Part shown: positions 8,358-15,806 of the stretch, one piece after another
How the letters are laid out: every line of letters begins with the position of its first letter
How positions within the stretch are numbered: the first letter of the stretch is position 1
Assembly (NCBI GenBank): GCA_050250135.1
Contig: JBFWPF010000005.1
Span: forward strand, 10,613 to 74,612
Direction: 5' to 3'
Length of the DNA stretch: 64,000 bases
From: JBFWPF01 sp050250135
GTDB taxonomy: Bacteria > Chlamydiota > Chlamydiia > Chlamydiales > JAFEGQ01
The notes under the pieces: generated by a model
Told to the model about the DNA's origin: nothing
Databases searched by the model: none
What the model saw: the letters and a program-made list of their open reading frames with translations, nothing else
Made by a program: the position numbers and the translations under genes

Positions 8358-8526
8358 GAAGTCAGCATTGTAGGGGTTTAGCGCCCCATAGGGCCCAGCA
8401 GCCACCTGGCCTCTTAACTTGCAGTCGTCGCCCATAGCGCTTTGGCTATGGGCCTCCTCCCGCAAGTCAAGATTCCAGGCACCTGCTGGGCCCTCTGTGG
8501 CGCTCTCCCCCTCCAACGCTGACTTC
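8358..8526. mobile_element. Nested palindromic element, copy A (between tRNA-Gln and prs)
   Basis: This is a 169-bp multi-layer palindrome. Outer arms are GAAGTCAGC (8358-8366) and GCTGACTTC (8518-8526). A second layer pairs GGGCCCAGCAG (8391-8401) with CTGCTGGGCCC (8483-8493). A third pairs ACTTGC (8417-8422) with GCAAGT (8462-8467). The central hairpin is CCCATAGC (8431-8438), loop gctttg, GCTATGGG (8445-8452). The centre is flanked by TCGTCG on the left and CCTCCTCC on the right, the same signature as copies C and D. It is too long and layered for a simple terminator, though it may also end tRNA transcription. It belongs to the set of seven elements described in the findings. Confidence 0.75.
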
Positions 8527-8537
8527 GGGGTGTAGCC
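8527..8537 (+). repeat. 11-bp repeat of the tRNA-Gln 5' end
   Basis: GGGGTGTAGCC at 8527-8537 is identical to tRNA-Gln positions 8284-8294 and lies directly against the right end of palindromic element A. It may be the stub of a second tRNA gene or a product of the element's insertion or excision. Chance is possible for so short a match. Confidence 0.4.
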
Positions 8538-8557
8538 TCAATATAGACTGGAGAAAT

Positions 8558-9475
8558 ATGGACACAGTACTCTTTGCAGGGAGCTCCCACGGGAAGCTGG
8601 CCGAGCGGGTGGCAAAGGCGAGCGGGATCGAGCTCGGAAAGGTCGCCCTCACCACCTTCCCCGATGGGGAGACCTCGGTAGAGATCCTCGAGCCGGTGCG
8701 CGACCGGGAGGTCTTCGTCCTTCAAACACTCGCCACCCGCCCCAACGACTACCTGATGGAACTGCTCATCCTGGTCGATGCGCTCAGCCGAGCCTCGGCC
8801 GGGAGGATCACGGTGGTGCTCCCCTATTTCGCCTACGCGCGGCAAGACCGAAAAGGGGATGTGCGGGCGCCGATCACCGCAAGGCTTGTGGCCGATCTGC
8901 TAGAGGCAGCCGGGGCCGACCATGTGGTGGCAGTCGACCTGCACGCCGAGCAGATCCAGGGCTTTTTCCGGGTCCCCCTCGATAACCTCCATGCGGCCAG
9001 GGTCCTCCTGCCCGAGGTGAAGGGGCTTGGGGTTGGTGTAGTCGTAAGCCCCGACGTGGGGAGCATCAAGATCGCCCGCCGCTTTGCGCTGGAGCTGGGC
9101 TGTCCCTTTGCCACCGTCGACAAGGTGCGGGGGCGAGAGCAGGTGGTGGCCGAAGGGGTGATCGGCGATGTGGCGGGAAAGGTTGCCCTCCTCTGTGACG
9201 ATATGTGCACCACGGGAGGGACCCTAGTGGCTGCGGCAGAGGCGCTCGCCCAGGCAGGGGCAAAGCGGGTCTATGCCGCCCTCTCCCACGGCCTCTTTGT
9301 CGGGACGGCGCTGGAGGAGATCGGCCGCTCCCCGATTGAGAGGCTTTTTGTTACCGATACAGTGGCCGGCATACCCCGCCACCCAAAAGTTACCGTTCTG
9401 CCGGTAGCCCCCCTCTTAGGTGAGGCTCTGGCTCGGCTGAGCGAATCAGAATCCCTATCAACATTGCTTAACTGA
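8558..9475 (+). CDS. prs: Ribose-phosphate pyrophosphokinase (PRPP synthetase)
   Basis: This 305-residue enzyme makes PRPP from ribose 5-phosphate and ATP. The full class I layout is present: FAGSSHGKLAERVA, FPDGETSVEI, the flexible-loop region YFAYARQDRKG, VVAVDLHAEQIQGFF, VVSPDVGSIKIARRFA, the catalytic-flap KVRG segment and the PRPP-binding loop DDMCTTGGTL. The start ATG 8558 follows TGGAGAA at good spacing, and a TATAGA -10-like box precedes it. It heads the cluster prs-rplY-pth, an order common in other bacteria. As far as I recall, pathogenic Chlamydia lack prs, so its presence suggests fuller nucleotide synthesis than in animal pathogens. Confidence 0.92.
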   Translation: MDTVLFAGSSHGKLAERVAKASGIELGKVALTTFPDGETSVEILEPVRDREVFVLQTLATRPNDYLMELLILVDALSRASAGRITVVLPYFAYARQDRKGDVRAPITARLVADLLEAAGADHVVAVDLHAEQIQGFFRVPLDNLHAARVLLPEVKGLGVGVVVSPDVGSIKIARRFALELGCPFATVDKVRGREQVVAEGVIGDVAGKVALLCDDMCTTGGTLVAAAEALAQAGAKRVYAALSHGLFVGTALEEIGRSPIERLFVTDTVAGIPRHPKVTVLPVAPLLGEALARLSESESLSTLLN

Positions 9476-9484
9476 GGATAAACC

Positions 9485-10036
9485 ATGGAACTTACCATCG
9501 AAAAACGGGACGCTAGTCGCAAAAGGGAGTGCAAACGGCTCCTGCGCGAGGGGCGGATCCCTTGTGTGATTTATGGAAAAGCAGGGAAGTCGACCCCGAT
9601 GTCGATCTCGACTGCTGAGTTTGGAGCGGCGCTGCGCGGGATCAAGGGCGGCTGCCTCCCCACCACCCGCTTCTCGCTCAAAGGGGAAGGGGATGCGGTC
9701 GTCAAGGATATTCAGTACCACCGGACCACCTACGACGTGATCCACCTCGACTTTGAGCTGATCGAAGAGGGGCAAGAGATCGAGGTCTCGGTGCCGATCC
9801 ATTGCGTCGGTGCCGATCAAGCCCCTGGGATCAAGACGGCGGGCGGCGTCCTCCGTCAGGTGATCCGGATGCTCCCCGTGCGGGCCCTTCCCGGCAAGAT
9901 TCCGAGTGAGGTGGTGATCGATGTCTCGGGCCTTGAGATGAAGCAGACGAGACGGCTGCGCGACATCGCCCTCCCCGATGGGGTGAAGCCCCGCCGGAAG
10001 CTGGATGATGTGGTGGTGGTGATCGCGAAGCGATGA
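9485..10036 (+). CDS. rplY: 50S ribosomal protein L25 (CTC form)
   Basis: The 183-residue product is the long CTC-type L25, which binds 5S rRNA. An N-terminal L25 domain (KRDASRKRECKRLLREGRIP, CVIYGKAGKSTPM, YHRTTYDVIHLDFELIEEGQ) is followed by a C-terminal beta domain (EVSVPIHCVGADQAPGIK, GGVLRQVIRMLPVRALPGKI). The C-terminal domain is a little shorter than in many homologues. It sits 9 bp after prs and overlaps pth by 4 bp, in the conserved chlamydial order rplY-pth-rpsF-rpsR-rplI (CT799-CT803). An AGGATAAACC ribosome site precedes ATG 9485. Confidence 0.93.
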   Translation: MELTIEKRDASRKRECKRLLREGRIPCVIYGKAGKSTPMSISTAEFGAALRGIKGGCLPTTRFSLKGEGDAVVKDIQYHRTTYDVIHLDFELIEEGQEIEVSVPIHCVGADQAPGIKTAGGVLRQVIRMLPVRALPGKIPSEVVIDVSGLEMKQTRRLRDIALPDGVKPRRKLDDVVVVIAKR

Positions 10037-10596
10037 TCCGCCTCATCGTTGGGCTCGGCAATCCGGGCAAAGAGTACGAGCGAACCCGTCACAACTTGGG
10101 TTTTCTCGTGACAGGCCGGCTTGCCGAGGAGTGGGGTATTCCGATGAAGCGGGATCGGAAGTTTTTAGGGTGGATAGGCCGAGGGAGGGTTGGCGAAGCC
10201 GACCTCCTCCTTCTGATGCCCTCCACCTACATGAATGAGAGCGGACGGGCGGTCCAGAAGGTGTGCGCCTACTACGGAATTGGGCCGGCTGAGGTGGTGG
10301 TGATTGCCGATGACGCTGCCCTCCCCTTTGGGGAGCTTAGGCTCCGCCCAGGAGGGAGCAGCGGGGGGCACAACGGGCTGAAGAGCATCGAACAGGCGCT
10401 CGGGTCCCAAGGGTATGTGCGGCTTAGGATCGGGGTTGGCCACCGCGGGGAGCTGGCGAGCCACGTGCTGGGCCCCTTTAACAAGGAGGAGGGGGAGGCG
10501 TTGCCCGCCCTTCTCGACAGGGGAGCCGCGATTTTAGCCCGGCTTGCCGCAGAGCCGCTAGAATTAGTGATGAATGAGGTGAATCGAAAGGAGTAA
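10033..10596 (+). CDS. pth: Peptidyl-tRNA hydrolase
   Basis: This 187-residue enzyme releases peptides from peptidyl-tRNA that has dropped off the ribosome. Family motifs are all present: VGLGNPGKEYERTRHNLGF with the catalytic His, LLLMPSTYMNESGRAV, DDAALPFGELRLRPGGS and SGGHNGLKSIEQALGS. Length is normal. Its ATG lies in the last codons of rplY (ATGA overlap), and rpsF begins 2 bp after its stop, so it is in the middle of a tightly packed operon. The arrangement matches C. trachomatis CT800. Confidence 0.96.
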   Translation: MIRLIVGLGNPGKEYERTRHNLGFLVTGRLAEEWGIPMKRDRKFLGWIGRGRVGEADLLLLMPSTYMNESGRAVQKVCAYYGIGPAEVVVIADDAALPFGELRLRPGGSSGGHNGLKSIEQALGSQGYVRLRIGVGHRGELASHVLGPFNKEEGEALPALLDRGAAILARLAAEPLELVMNEVNRKE

Positions 10597-10598
10597 CC

Positions 10599-10940
10599 AT
10601 GACCGAAAAACAGCAACTTTATGAGGGGATGTATATCCTCAACGCGGCCTTGAGCGACGCTGCTCGGGCGGCCGCGCTGCAGAAACTTCAAGAGGAGATC
10701 GCCTCTCAAGGTGGGGTGATCGAAAAGACCCTCGACTGGGGACGGCGCCGCCTCGCCTACGAGGTAGAGGGGAAGCGGGAGGGGTACTACTACCTCCTCT
10801 ACTTCCGCGCCCCTACTCCGGCGATGAAGGAGCTATGGCACAACTACGGACTCAATCCCGACCTGCTCCGCTTTATGACGATGCGGACCGAAAAGGTCTT
10901 GAGCGAGGTCAAGTTCAAACCCCTACCAGGAGAGCTATAA
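10599..10940 (+). CDS. rpsF: 30S ribosomal protein S6
   Basis: This 113-residue S6 binds 16S rRNA with S18 on the small-subunit platform. It shows the typical [11 protein letters not shown] start, [30 protein letters not shown] and [17 protein letters not shown] stands 7 bases upstream of the ATG. It is followed one base later by rpsR and then rplI, the near-universal bacterial S6-S18-L9 order. Unlike many bacteria, there is no ssb between rpsF and rpsR; ssb is at 31.8 kb, as in other chlamydiae. Confidence 0.95.
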   Translation: MTEKQQLYEGMYILNAALSDAARAAALQKLQEEIASQGGVIEKTLDWGRRRLAYEVEGKREGYYYLLYFRAPTPAMKELWHNYGLNPDLLRFMTMRTEKVLSEVKFKPLPGEL

Positions 10941-10941
10941 C

Positions 10942-11196
10942 ATGGGAACCAAGCTGAAGTCGCGGGGCCGCCCTAGAAGGACCCGCAAGAGGAAATCGTG
11001 CCCCTTTACCGCAGCAGGGATGAGGGAGATCGATTACAAAGATGTCGACACCCTGCGGCGATTTATCACCGAACGGGGTAAGATTTTGCCTAAGCGGATC
11101 ACCGGCGTTTCGGCCTACCACCAGCGCTTGCTGGCTGCGGCCATCAAACGGGCCCGCTACATGGCCCTATTGCCCTTTGTAGGGGAGGAGTCCTAG
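10942..11196 (+). CDS. rpsR: 30S ribosomal protein S18
   Basis: This 84-residue basic protein partners S6 in the ribosomal platform. The N-terminus is rich in Arg and Lys with a CPFT motif ([19 protein letters not shown]). The conserved core follows: [40 protein letters not shown] and ALLPF. Size and sequence are standard. The start is one base after the rpsF stop, with GGAG in the end of rpsF acting as ribosome site, and rplI begins directly after its own stop codon. Confidence 0.95.
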   Translation: MGTKLKSRGRPRRTRKRKSCPFTAAGMREIDYKDVDTLRRFITERGKILPKRITGVSAYHQRLLAAAIKRARYMALLPFVGEES

Positions 11197-11775
11197 ATGA
11201 AAGAACAAACTCAAAAGAAGGCAGCCCCAGGCTGCACCCTCCTACTCCTCGACGATATCGAGGGGCTCGGCCGAAAGGGGGAGATCGTAGTGGCCAAACC
11301 GGGCCATGTCCGAAATTTCCTTATTCCCAACAAGAAGGCGGTGATCGCCGACAACAACGCGCTCCGGATCCAAGAGAGGCTCCGCGTTGAGCGGGCCAAG
11401 CAGGCTCAGATCGACAAGGTCGCCTCTGAGCAGCTCGCCTCCCAGGTCAATGGGCTCACCCTGAGCACCCATGTCAAGGTCGACCCAGACGGGCGGATGT
11501 ATGGCTCAGTTGCCGCTGCCGACATCGTGGAGATCCTCGAGCGGGAGAACATCCACATCGAACGGCGATTCGTCGCCCTTCCCAAGCCGATTAAAGAGAC
11601 CGGTCTCCACCCGATCGAGCTCCGGCTTAAAGAGGGGATTATGGCCTCCTTCAAACTGAAGGTGATCCCCGAAGGGATGGAGGATCTTCCTGAGCTAACC
11701 CCGAATGAGCCCCCCCTCGTAGAGGCGGCCAGCGAGGTTCCAGCTGTTGAAGGGGAAGGGCATGAAGAGGCTTAA
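11197..11775 (+). CDS. rplI: 50S ribosomal protein L9
   Basis: The 192-residue L9 has the usual two domains. An N-terminal rRNA-binding domain (TLLLLDDIEGLGRKGEIVVA, KPGHVRNFLIPNKKAVIADN) is joined by a long helix to a C-terminal domain (DPDGRMYGSVAAADIVEIL, KPIKETGLHPIELRLKEGI). An acidic, proline-rich tail of about 30 residues after ELTPNEPP makes it longer than the ~150-residue average, as in several chlamydiae. It ends the ribosomal operon, and hldD starts inside its last codons, so the heptose genes may share this transcript. Confidence 0.94.
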   Translation: MKEQTQKKAAPGCTLLLLDDIEGLGRKGEIVVAKPGHVRNFLIPNKKAVIADNNALRIQERLRVERAKQAQIDKVASEQLASQVNGLTLSTHVKVDPDGRMYGSVAAADIVEILERENIHIERRFVALPKPIKETGLHPIELRLKEGIMASFKLKVIPEGMEDLPELTPNEPPLVEAASEVPAVEGEGHEEA

Positions 11776-12751
11776 TCTTCCCGACGATAAGTGGATTGTG
11801 GTGACGGGCGCAGCCGGCTTTGTCGGCTCCGCCCTGATCCGCTACCTCAACGACTGCGGCTTCACCTCGATCATAGCCGTCGACGACCTCGGTGAGGGGG
11901 AGAAGTGGCGGAATCTCGTGGGCAAGGAGTTTGCTGAGCTCCTCCCGATCGCCGGCCTTCCCGATTGGCTCGACGGCCGCGAGACCGAAATCCAGGCCTT
12001 TCTCCATATGGGGGCGATCTCGAGCACAGTCGAGACCGATGCTGACCGCCTCCTCGACATCAATACCCGCTACACCCAGCTCTTAGCGACCTACGCCCTC
12101 GAGCATGGGATCCGTTTTATCTACGCCTCGTCGGCGGCCACCTACGGGGATGGCTCGCAGGGTTTCTCGGATGATCACGAGAAGCTTAAATCGCTCCGCC
12201 CCCTCAACATGTATGGCTATTCGAAGCACCTCTTTGACCTCTGGGCCAAGAAGGAGGGGGCGCTCGACACCATCGTAGGGCTGAAGTTCTTCAACCTCTT
12301 TGGTCCTAATGAGCACCACAAAGGGCGGATGAGCTCGGTGATCCCCCACTTTGTCGATCAGATCGAAGAGAAGGGAGAGGTCCGCCTCTTCAAGTCCTCC
12401 GACCCGAAGCGGTATGCCGATGGGGAGCAGGAGCGGGACTTCCTCTACATCAAGGATGCGGTGGGGATGGCGTGCAGCTTCCTCCAGAGCGAAGCGGCCG
12501 GCCTCTACAACATTGGGAGTGGGAAGGCGACGACCTTTAAGGCCCTCGCCCACGCCGTTTTTAATGCGCTGGGCAAGCCCGAGAAGATCAAGTATATCCC
12601 GATGCCAGAGGACCTGGTCGGGAAGTACCAGAACCACACCTGCGCCGACATGCGCAAGTTTAGCCGCCACCTGCCCGATTGGGTGGCGACCCCGATCGGC
12701 GATGCTGTCGCCGACTATGTCCATCACCTAAAACAAAGCCAAACGTGGTAG
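11762..12751 (+). CDS. hldD: ADP-L-glycero-D-manno-heptose-6-epimerase
   Basis: The 329-residue product is an extended short-chain dehydrogenase/epimerase that inverts C6 of ADP-D-glycero-D-manno-heptose for LPS core synthesis. The N-terminal dinucleotide motif is VTGAAGFVGSALIRYL. Catalytic residues sit in ASSAATYG and YGYSKHLFD (the YxxxK pair). HldD-typical FFNLFGPNEHHKGRMSSVI and GEQERDFLYIKDAV follow. I start at ATG 11762 rather than 11747, because it follows AGGGGAAGG and keeps only a short overlap with rplI. It overlaps hldE1 by 7 bp. Classical Chlamydia lack heptose in their LPS, so these two genes set this lineage apart. Confidence 0.93.
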   Translation: MKRLNLPDDKWIVVTGAAGFVGSALIRYLNDCGFTSIIAVDDLGEGEKWRNLVGKEFAELLPIAGLPDWLDGRETEIQAFLHMGAISSTVETDADRLLDINTRYTQLLATYALEHGIRFIYASSAATYGDGSQGFSDDHEKLKSLRPLNMYGYSKHLFDLWAKKEGALDTIVGLKFFNLFGPNEHHKGRMSSVIPHFVDQIEEKGEVRLFKSSDPKRYADGEQERDFLYIKDAVGMACSFLQSEAAGLYNIGSGKATTFKALAHAVFNALGKPEKIKYIPMPEDLVGKYQNHTCADMRKFSRHLPDWVATPIGDAVADYVHHLKQSQTW

Positions 12752-13680
12752 CCCTCTCCCCTAGGCGGATCCTCCTGGTGGGGGATCTCGCCCTTGACCG
12801 CTACACCCACGGCACCGTCTCCCGGATCTCTCCGGAGGCCCCCGTCCCGATCCTCCACGCCACCCGCGTCGAGGAGCGGGCCGGGATGGCCGGCAACGTC
12901 GCCCTCGGCCTTGCCGCTCTCCACCAAGAGGTAGTCCTGCTGGCCCGTGTTGGTGATGACGCCGCCTGCGAGGCGATCTGCAGCAGCTTAGAGGGGATCG
13001 ACCTGGCCCTAGAAAAGGAGCTCGGATGGGAGACGCCGATTAAGCATCGCCTAATGGCTGGCCAGCAGCTCCTCCGCGTCGATACCGAGCGGATCCGCCC
13101 CCTCACCCCTAAAACAGAGATCGGCATCTGCTCGAAAATAGAGCGCCTACTCGACGACATCGACGCTGTTGCCATCTCCGATTACGGCAAGGGTTTTTGC
13201 ACCCCGACACTCCTTGCCGCCCTTCTCTCGGCCGCCAAAAAGCGCTCCATCCCCACGCTAGTCGACCCAAAGGGGCGCGACTTTACCCGTTATGCGGGTG
13301 CCACGCTGATCAAACCTAATCATGCCGAAGCGTGCCATGCGGCCAACCTCGATCCCCACACCCCTTTGGAAGAGGTAGCCGCTGCCCTCCACTCCCAAAT
13401 CGAGATGAACTACCTGGTCGTTACCCGATCGGAGAAGGGGATTTCGATCTTTCCTAAAGAGGGGGGGCACGACAATGTCCCCGCTACACCGCTTCAGGTG
13501 CGCGATGTGACCGGCGCTGGCGATACGGTTCTCGCGGTCCTTACTGCCGCCGTTGCTAGCGGCCTCTCCCTTCGAGAGGGGTGCCAGCTGGCCAACCAGG
13601 CCGCCAGCCTCGCCGTCCAGCGCCTCGGCTGCGTCCCCATCACCCTCGAGGAACTTACTCCCTTGGCATCTTCTCTTTGA
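12745..13680 (+). CDS. hldE1: D-glycero-beta-D-manno-heptose-7-phosphate kinase domain protein (HldE N-terminal domain alone)
   Basis: This 311-residue ribokinase-fold enzyme should phosphorylate heptose 7-phosphate at C1. It matches the RfaE kinase domain: LLVGDLALDRYTHGTVSRIS, PEAPVPILH, GMAGNVALGLAAL, VAISDYGKGFC, VDPKGRDFTRYAGATLIKPN, and the catalytic VRDVTGAGDTVLAVL. In many bacteria this domain is fused to a nucleotidyltransferase (HldE); here it stands alone, so the ADP-transfer domain must be encoded elsewhere. Translation probably starts at GTG 12745, which overlaps the hldD stop; an upstream open stretch encodes only shadow sequence. It is convergent with the broken gene at 13655-14521, overlapping by 26 bp. 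Confidence 0.88.
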   Translation: MVALSPRRILLVGDLALDRYTHGTVSRISPEAPVPILHATRVEERAGMAGNVALGLAALHQEVVLLARVGDDAACEAICSSLEGIDLALEKELGWETPIKHRLMAGQQLLRVDTERIRPLTPKTEIGICSKIERLLDDIDAVAISDYGKGFCTPTLLAALLSAAKKRSIPTLVDPKGRDFTRYAGATLIKPNHAEACHAANLDPHTPLEEVAAALHSQIEMNYLVVTRSEKGISIFPKEGGHDNVPATPLQVRDVTGAGDTVLAVLTAAVASGLSLREGCQLANQAASLAVQRLGCVPITLEELTPLASSL

Positions 13681-14521
13681 GCTCGGGGTAGAGCTCTAAG
13701 CATTTTGCCGTCCATACGGGATGCCTGGCCAGCGCTGTTGGAGGAATAATCGTCATCTTGCTGAAGTCTTTTATAAAGAATCGCAAGAAGGGATTCCTCA
13801 CCTCGTAACTTACTGGGGAGGGTCTATCTTCCTTTCCGCTTAGTTCCGTCCAGGTTCCCTTGTCAACAGCAGGCAGCTGCGGCCACCAGCTGACCCACTG
13901 GATCGATACCAGCGCCTTGCCCTCCTGATCGATAAAGAGCAATTCCGCCTCCCCAGCCTGCTCTCTTGCAAAAAAGAGACCATCCGTACCCTTACGGACC
14001 CAGATCCGTTCAAAGCCCGTAGCGCAGTAGGGAGATTGGAAGAAAATCTGATCATCGTAGGCAAGGGGATGGGAGGCTAGGAATTGTTGGAAAGTTGGGT
14101 AGCAGCGGCTCAACCCACGGGGGTGCCACTTCTTGGCAAGGTCGTTCCACCCCCGTTCGATCATGCTATTCGGAGGCAGGAGGGGCCGAGACACCCATTG
14201 ACCTTCGATCGGCTTTACCTCTTTCATCCAGACCTCCGCCATCCACTCTAGCCAGGTCGAGCAGACCCGCTCGGCTTTGCCCCGTTCAGGCAGTACATGT
14301 TCACGGGGGTAGCCCCCTCTCCAGGGGCGGGGGTCACAAATCTCTCAGCTTGCAGTCGTCGCCCATAGCTATGGCTATGAGCTCCTCCTTTAAGCTGAGA
14401 TCTTTGCAACCCGCGCTCCCTAGCGAGGGGACCCCCCCTCGTGAACACGTACTTCAGGCAGAGGCAAATAACCAAACACGAGTGGCATAATGTCCTTAAC
14501 GTCTAAAGCGGTGTAGTCCAT
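13655..14521 (-). pseudogene. Hypothetical gene split in frame by palindromic element C
   Basis: The original gene started at ATG 14521 and read MDYTALDVKDIMPLVFGY then LPLPE. At that point a 160-bp palindromic element with duplicated target bases is inserted. Removing the element and one target copy (168 bp) joins the frame exactly to RGKAERVCSTWLEWMAEVWM and the remaining sequence, giving a 232-residue protein. As it stands, translation enters the element and hits TAG (14422-14420) after ten foreign codons. A shorter product could restart at ATG 14242 (195 residues, beginning MAEVWMKEV). The protein is soluble and Trp-rich (SIQWVSWWPQLPAVDKG), with a C-terminal basic part. I do not recognise its family. 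The lack of other damage suggests a recent insertion. Confidence 0.8.
14293..14452. mobile_element. Nested palindromic element, copy C (160 bp, with target duplication)
   Basis: Terminal arms are GTACATGTTCACG (14293-14305) and CGTGAACACGTAC (14440-14452), one mismatch in 13. Inside are a G/C-rich second stem, a third stem CTCAGCTT/AAGCTGAG, and the central hairpin CATAGC-tatg-GCTATG. The centre has TCGTCG on its left and CTCCTCC on its right. The element is flanked by direct repeats TTCAGGCAG (14285-14293 and 14453-14461), 8-9 bp depending on where the element is taken to begin. It has clearly inserted into a reading frame. It is the same length and orientation as copy D and closely similar in sequence. 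It has no coding capacity, so any transposase must act in trans. Confidence 0.85.
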
Positions 14522-14680
14522 AAATAACATCCTTGGGTTTTTCCGTTAAAGGATATCTATTGTCGAAATAGAGATATAGCGCTTTTGCATTGGCCTAGGG
14601 AGGAAAGTTCAATTCGCTCTATTTCAGCAACTTGAGTCAAATTAAAATAAAAAGTTTGCGTATTTCTGGGAAGGGGCGGT
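14522..14680. other. AT-rich divergent intergenic region
   Basis: About 160 bases between the broken gene (minus) and the next plus-strand gene. It contains an imperfect hairpin, ATATCTATT with AAATAGAGATAT (about 14549-14578), and an AT-rich stretch with A-runs around 14640-14660 that could hold promoters for either side. No small gene or RNA is recognised. Confidence 0.4.
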
Positions 14681-15775
14681 ATGGGAGGTAATACCTGCAT
14701 TTTGGAGCCCGGAAAAGTGAGCATGGACGCGAAAGGACTGATAGAGAGGCATCTGGAGGCCTACACCGAGGCAAATGGGGCGCTCGCTAAGCTAGAGCGC
14801 CGTCTCAAGGAGGAGACCGACACAGCCCTGATCGACTGGGTAGACCACCTCTGCCTAGCCGATCATGGGCGACTGTCGCCTGAATTGGAGAGAGCGGGCT
14901 ATCGGAAGGTGGGGTCGGACCCCCACTATGATCTATTGCAGCGGCAGGGGCTCCCTTCAGTTCTGGTCTATGATGCTGACCACTTCCATATGCGGGGGGC
15001 AGCGGTGCGGGCCGATTCGGTCGCCGATTACCTGATGGTGCGGGGGATCTCCTCCGCTATTGAGGGGGCACCGCTGGGCAACTACCGTAGGGTGTCGGTG
15101 GCGAGCGAGGGGGGGGTGGCCCTGTGGGTCGTAGAGCGGCGGGGCCCGTTTACTTTGGAGCTCTCAGCGAGGCGGACCGGCGGACCAGAGCGGGGAATGC
15201 GGGCGCGCGAGCTCTGCCGGAGCCGCCCCAGGGTCTGGCAGGATGGCGCGGCAGCGCTCAAGCAGGCCAGAGGAAGGATAGAGCAGATGATCGAGCTGGT
15301 GGGGCAGTCGGTGGCGGCTAGCCTCTTCTTGGAGACGGAGCGGGACTACTGGCAACACCGGTCTGCGCCTGGGATGTTGCAAAAGGTGCGGCAAGATGGG
15401 CTCGGTCTGGGATGGGCCAACCGGCGGCGCCATATTTTCTACACGAGTGAGGGGCTGCGGGCTAAGACGGCTGAGCTGTTTGAGCTGCTCGGATTTGAAG
15501 GGGGCATCCACAAAGACAATGGGGAGCAGATCGAGGTGGTGAGTGGGAAGGGGGCCGAAAGGTGGTGCCTGCTCCACGGCGACTCGTTGCTGCGGGCGGG
15601 TCTCTATGCCCTTGAGGTGGCGATGGCGGCAGAGCCAGAGCGGTCTCAGGCCCACTGGCCGGTAGGAGAGGAGCAGCTCGCTGAGCTCGTTTCCAAAGGG
15701 GTTCTTACGGAAGAGGAGGCCACTCAGATCAGAGAAGAGGGAGCTCCCGGTAGCCTATTGATGGCAAAGCAGTAA
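14681..15775 (+). CDS. Hypothetical protein, soluble, with a C-terminal short helical motif
   Basis: I do not recognise this 364-residue protein. It is mostly helical and soluble, without signal peptide or membrane segment. An N-terminal helix rich in Glu/Lys (IERHLEAYTEANGALAKLER) leads to a mixed alpha/beta region (LPSVLVYDADHFHMRGAAV, VADYLMVRGISSAIEGAPLG). A second long helical part follows (QMIELVGQSVAASLFLETER), then QEQLAELVSKGVLTEEEAT-like sequence near the C-terminus, a pattern often seen in short regulatory tails. ATG 14681 follows AAGGGG. ATG 14723 (MDAKGLIER) is an equally possible start and would remove the first 14 residues. It lies 22 bp before the serpin gene and may share its transcript. 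Confidence 0.55.
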   Translation: MGGNTCILEPGKVSMDAKGLIERHLEAYTEANGALAKLERRLKEETDTALIDWVDHLCLADHGRLSPELERAGYRKVGSDPHYDLLQRQGLPSVLVYDADHFHMRGAAVRADSVADYLMVRGISSAIEGAPLGNYRRVSVASEGGVALWVVERRGPFTLELSARRTGGPERGMRARELCRSRPRVWQDGAAALKQARGRIEQMIELVGQSVAASLFLETERDYWQHRSAPGMLQKVRQDGLGLGWANRRRHIFYTSEGLRAKTAELFELLGFEGGIHKDNGEQIEVVSGKGAERWCLLHGDSLLRAGLYALEVAMAAEPERSQAHWPVGEEQLAELVSKGVLTEEEATQIREEGAPGSLLMAKQ

Positions 15776-15806
15776 TCGCCCAAAATAGGCTCAAGAGGTG
15801 TGTGCA

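Noticed and set aside
8358..8526. Element A as a plain transcription terminator for tRNA-Gln
   Set aside because: It has four layers of pairing over 169 bp and shares its centre and CTCCT/TCGTC flanks with elements in unrelated places, including one inside a gene. Termination may be a side effect.
12679..12744. Start of the heptose kinase gene at ATG 12679
   Set aside because: The extra residues (MGGDPDRRCCRRLCPSPKT) are out-of-frame hldD sequence without kinase similarity; GTG 12745 at the hldD stop is more likely.
14248..14475. 75-codon minus-strand open frame across palindromic element C
   Set aside because: It is composed mostly of the element's inverted arms in a frame different from the split gene, has no ribosome site and no similarity to anything; a read-through accident.
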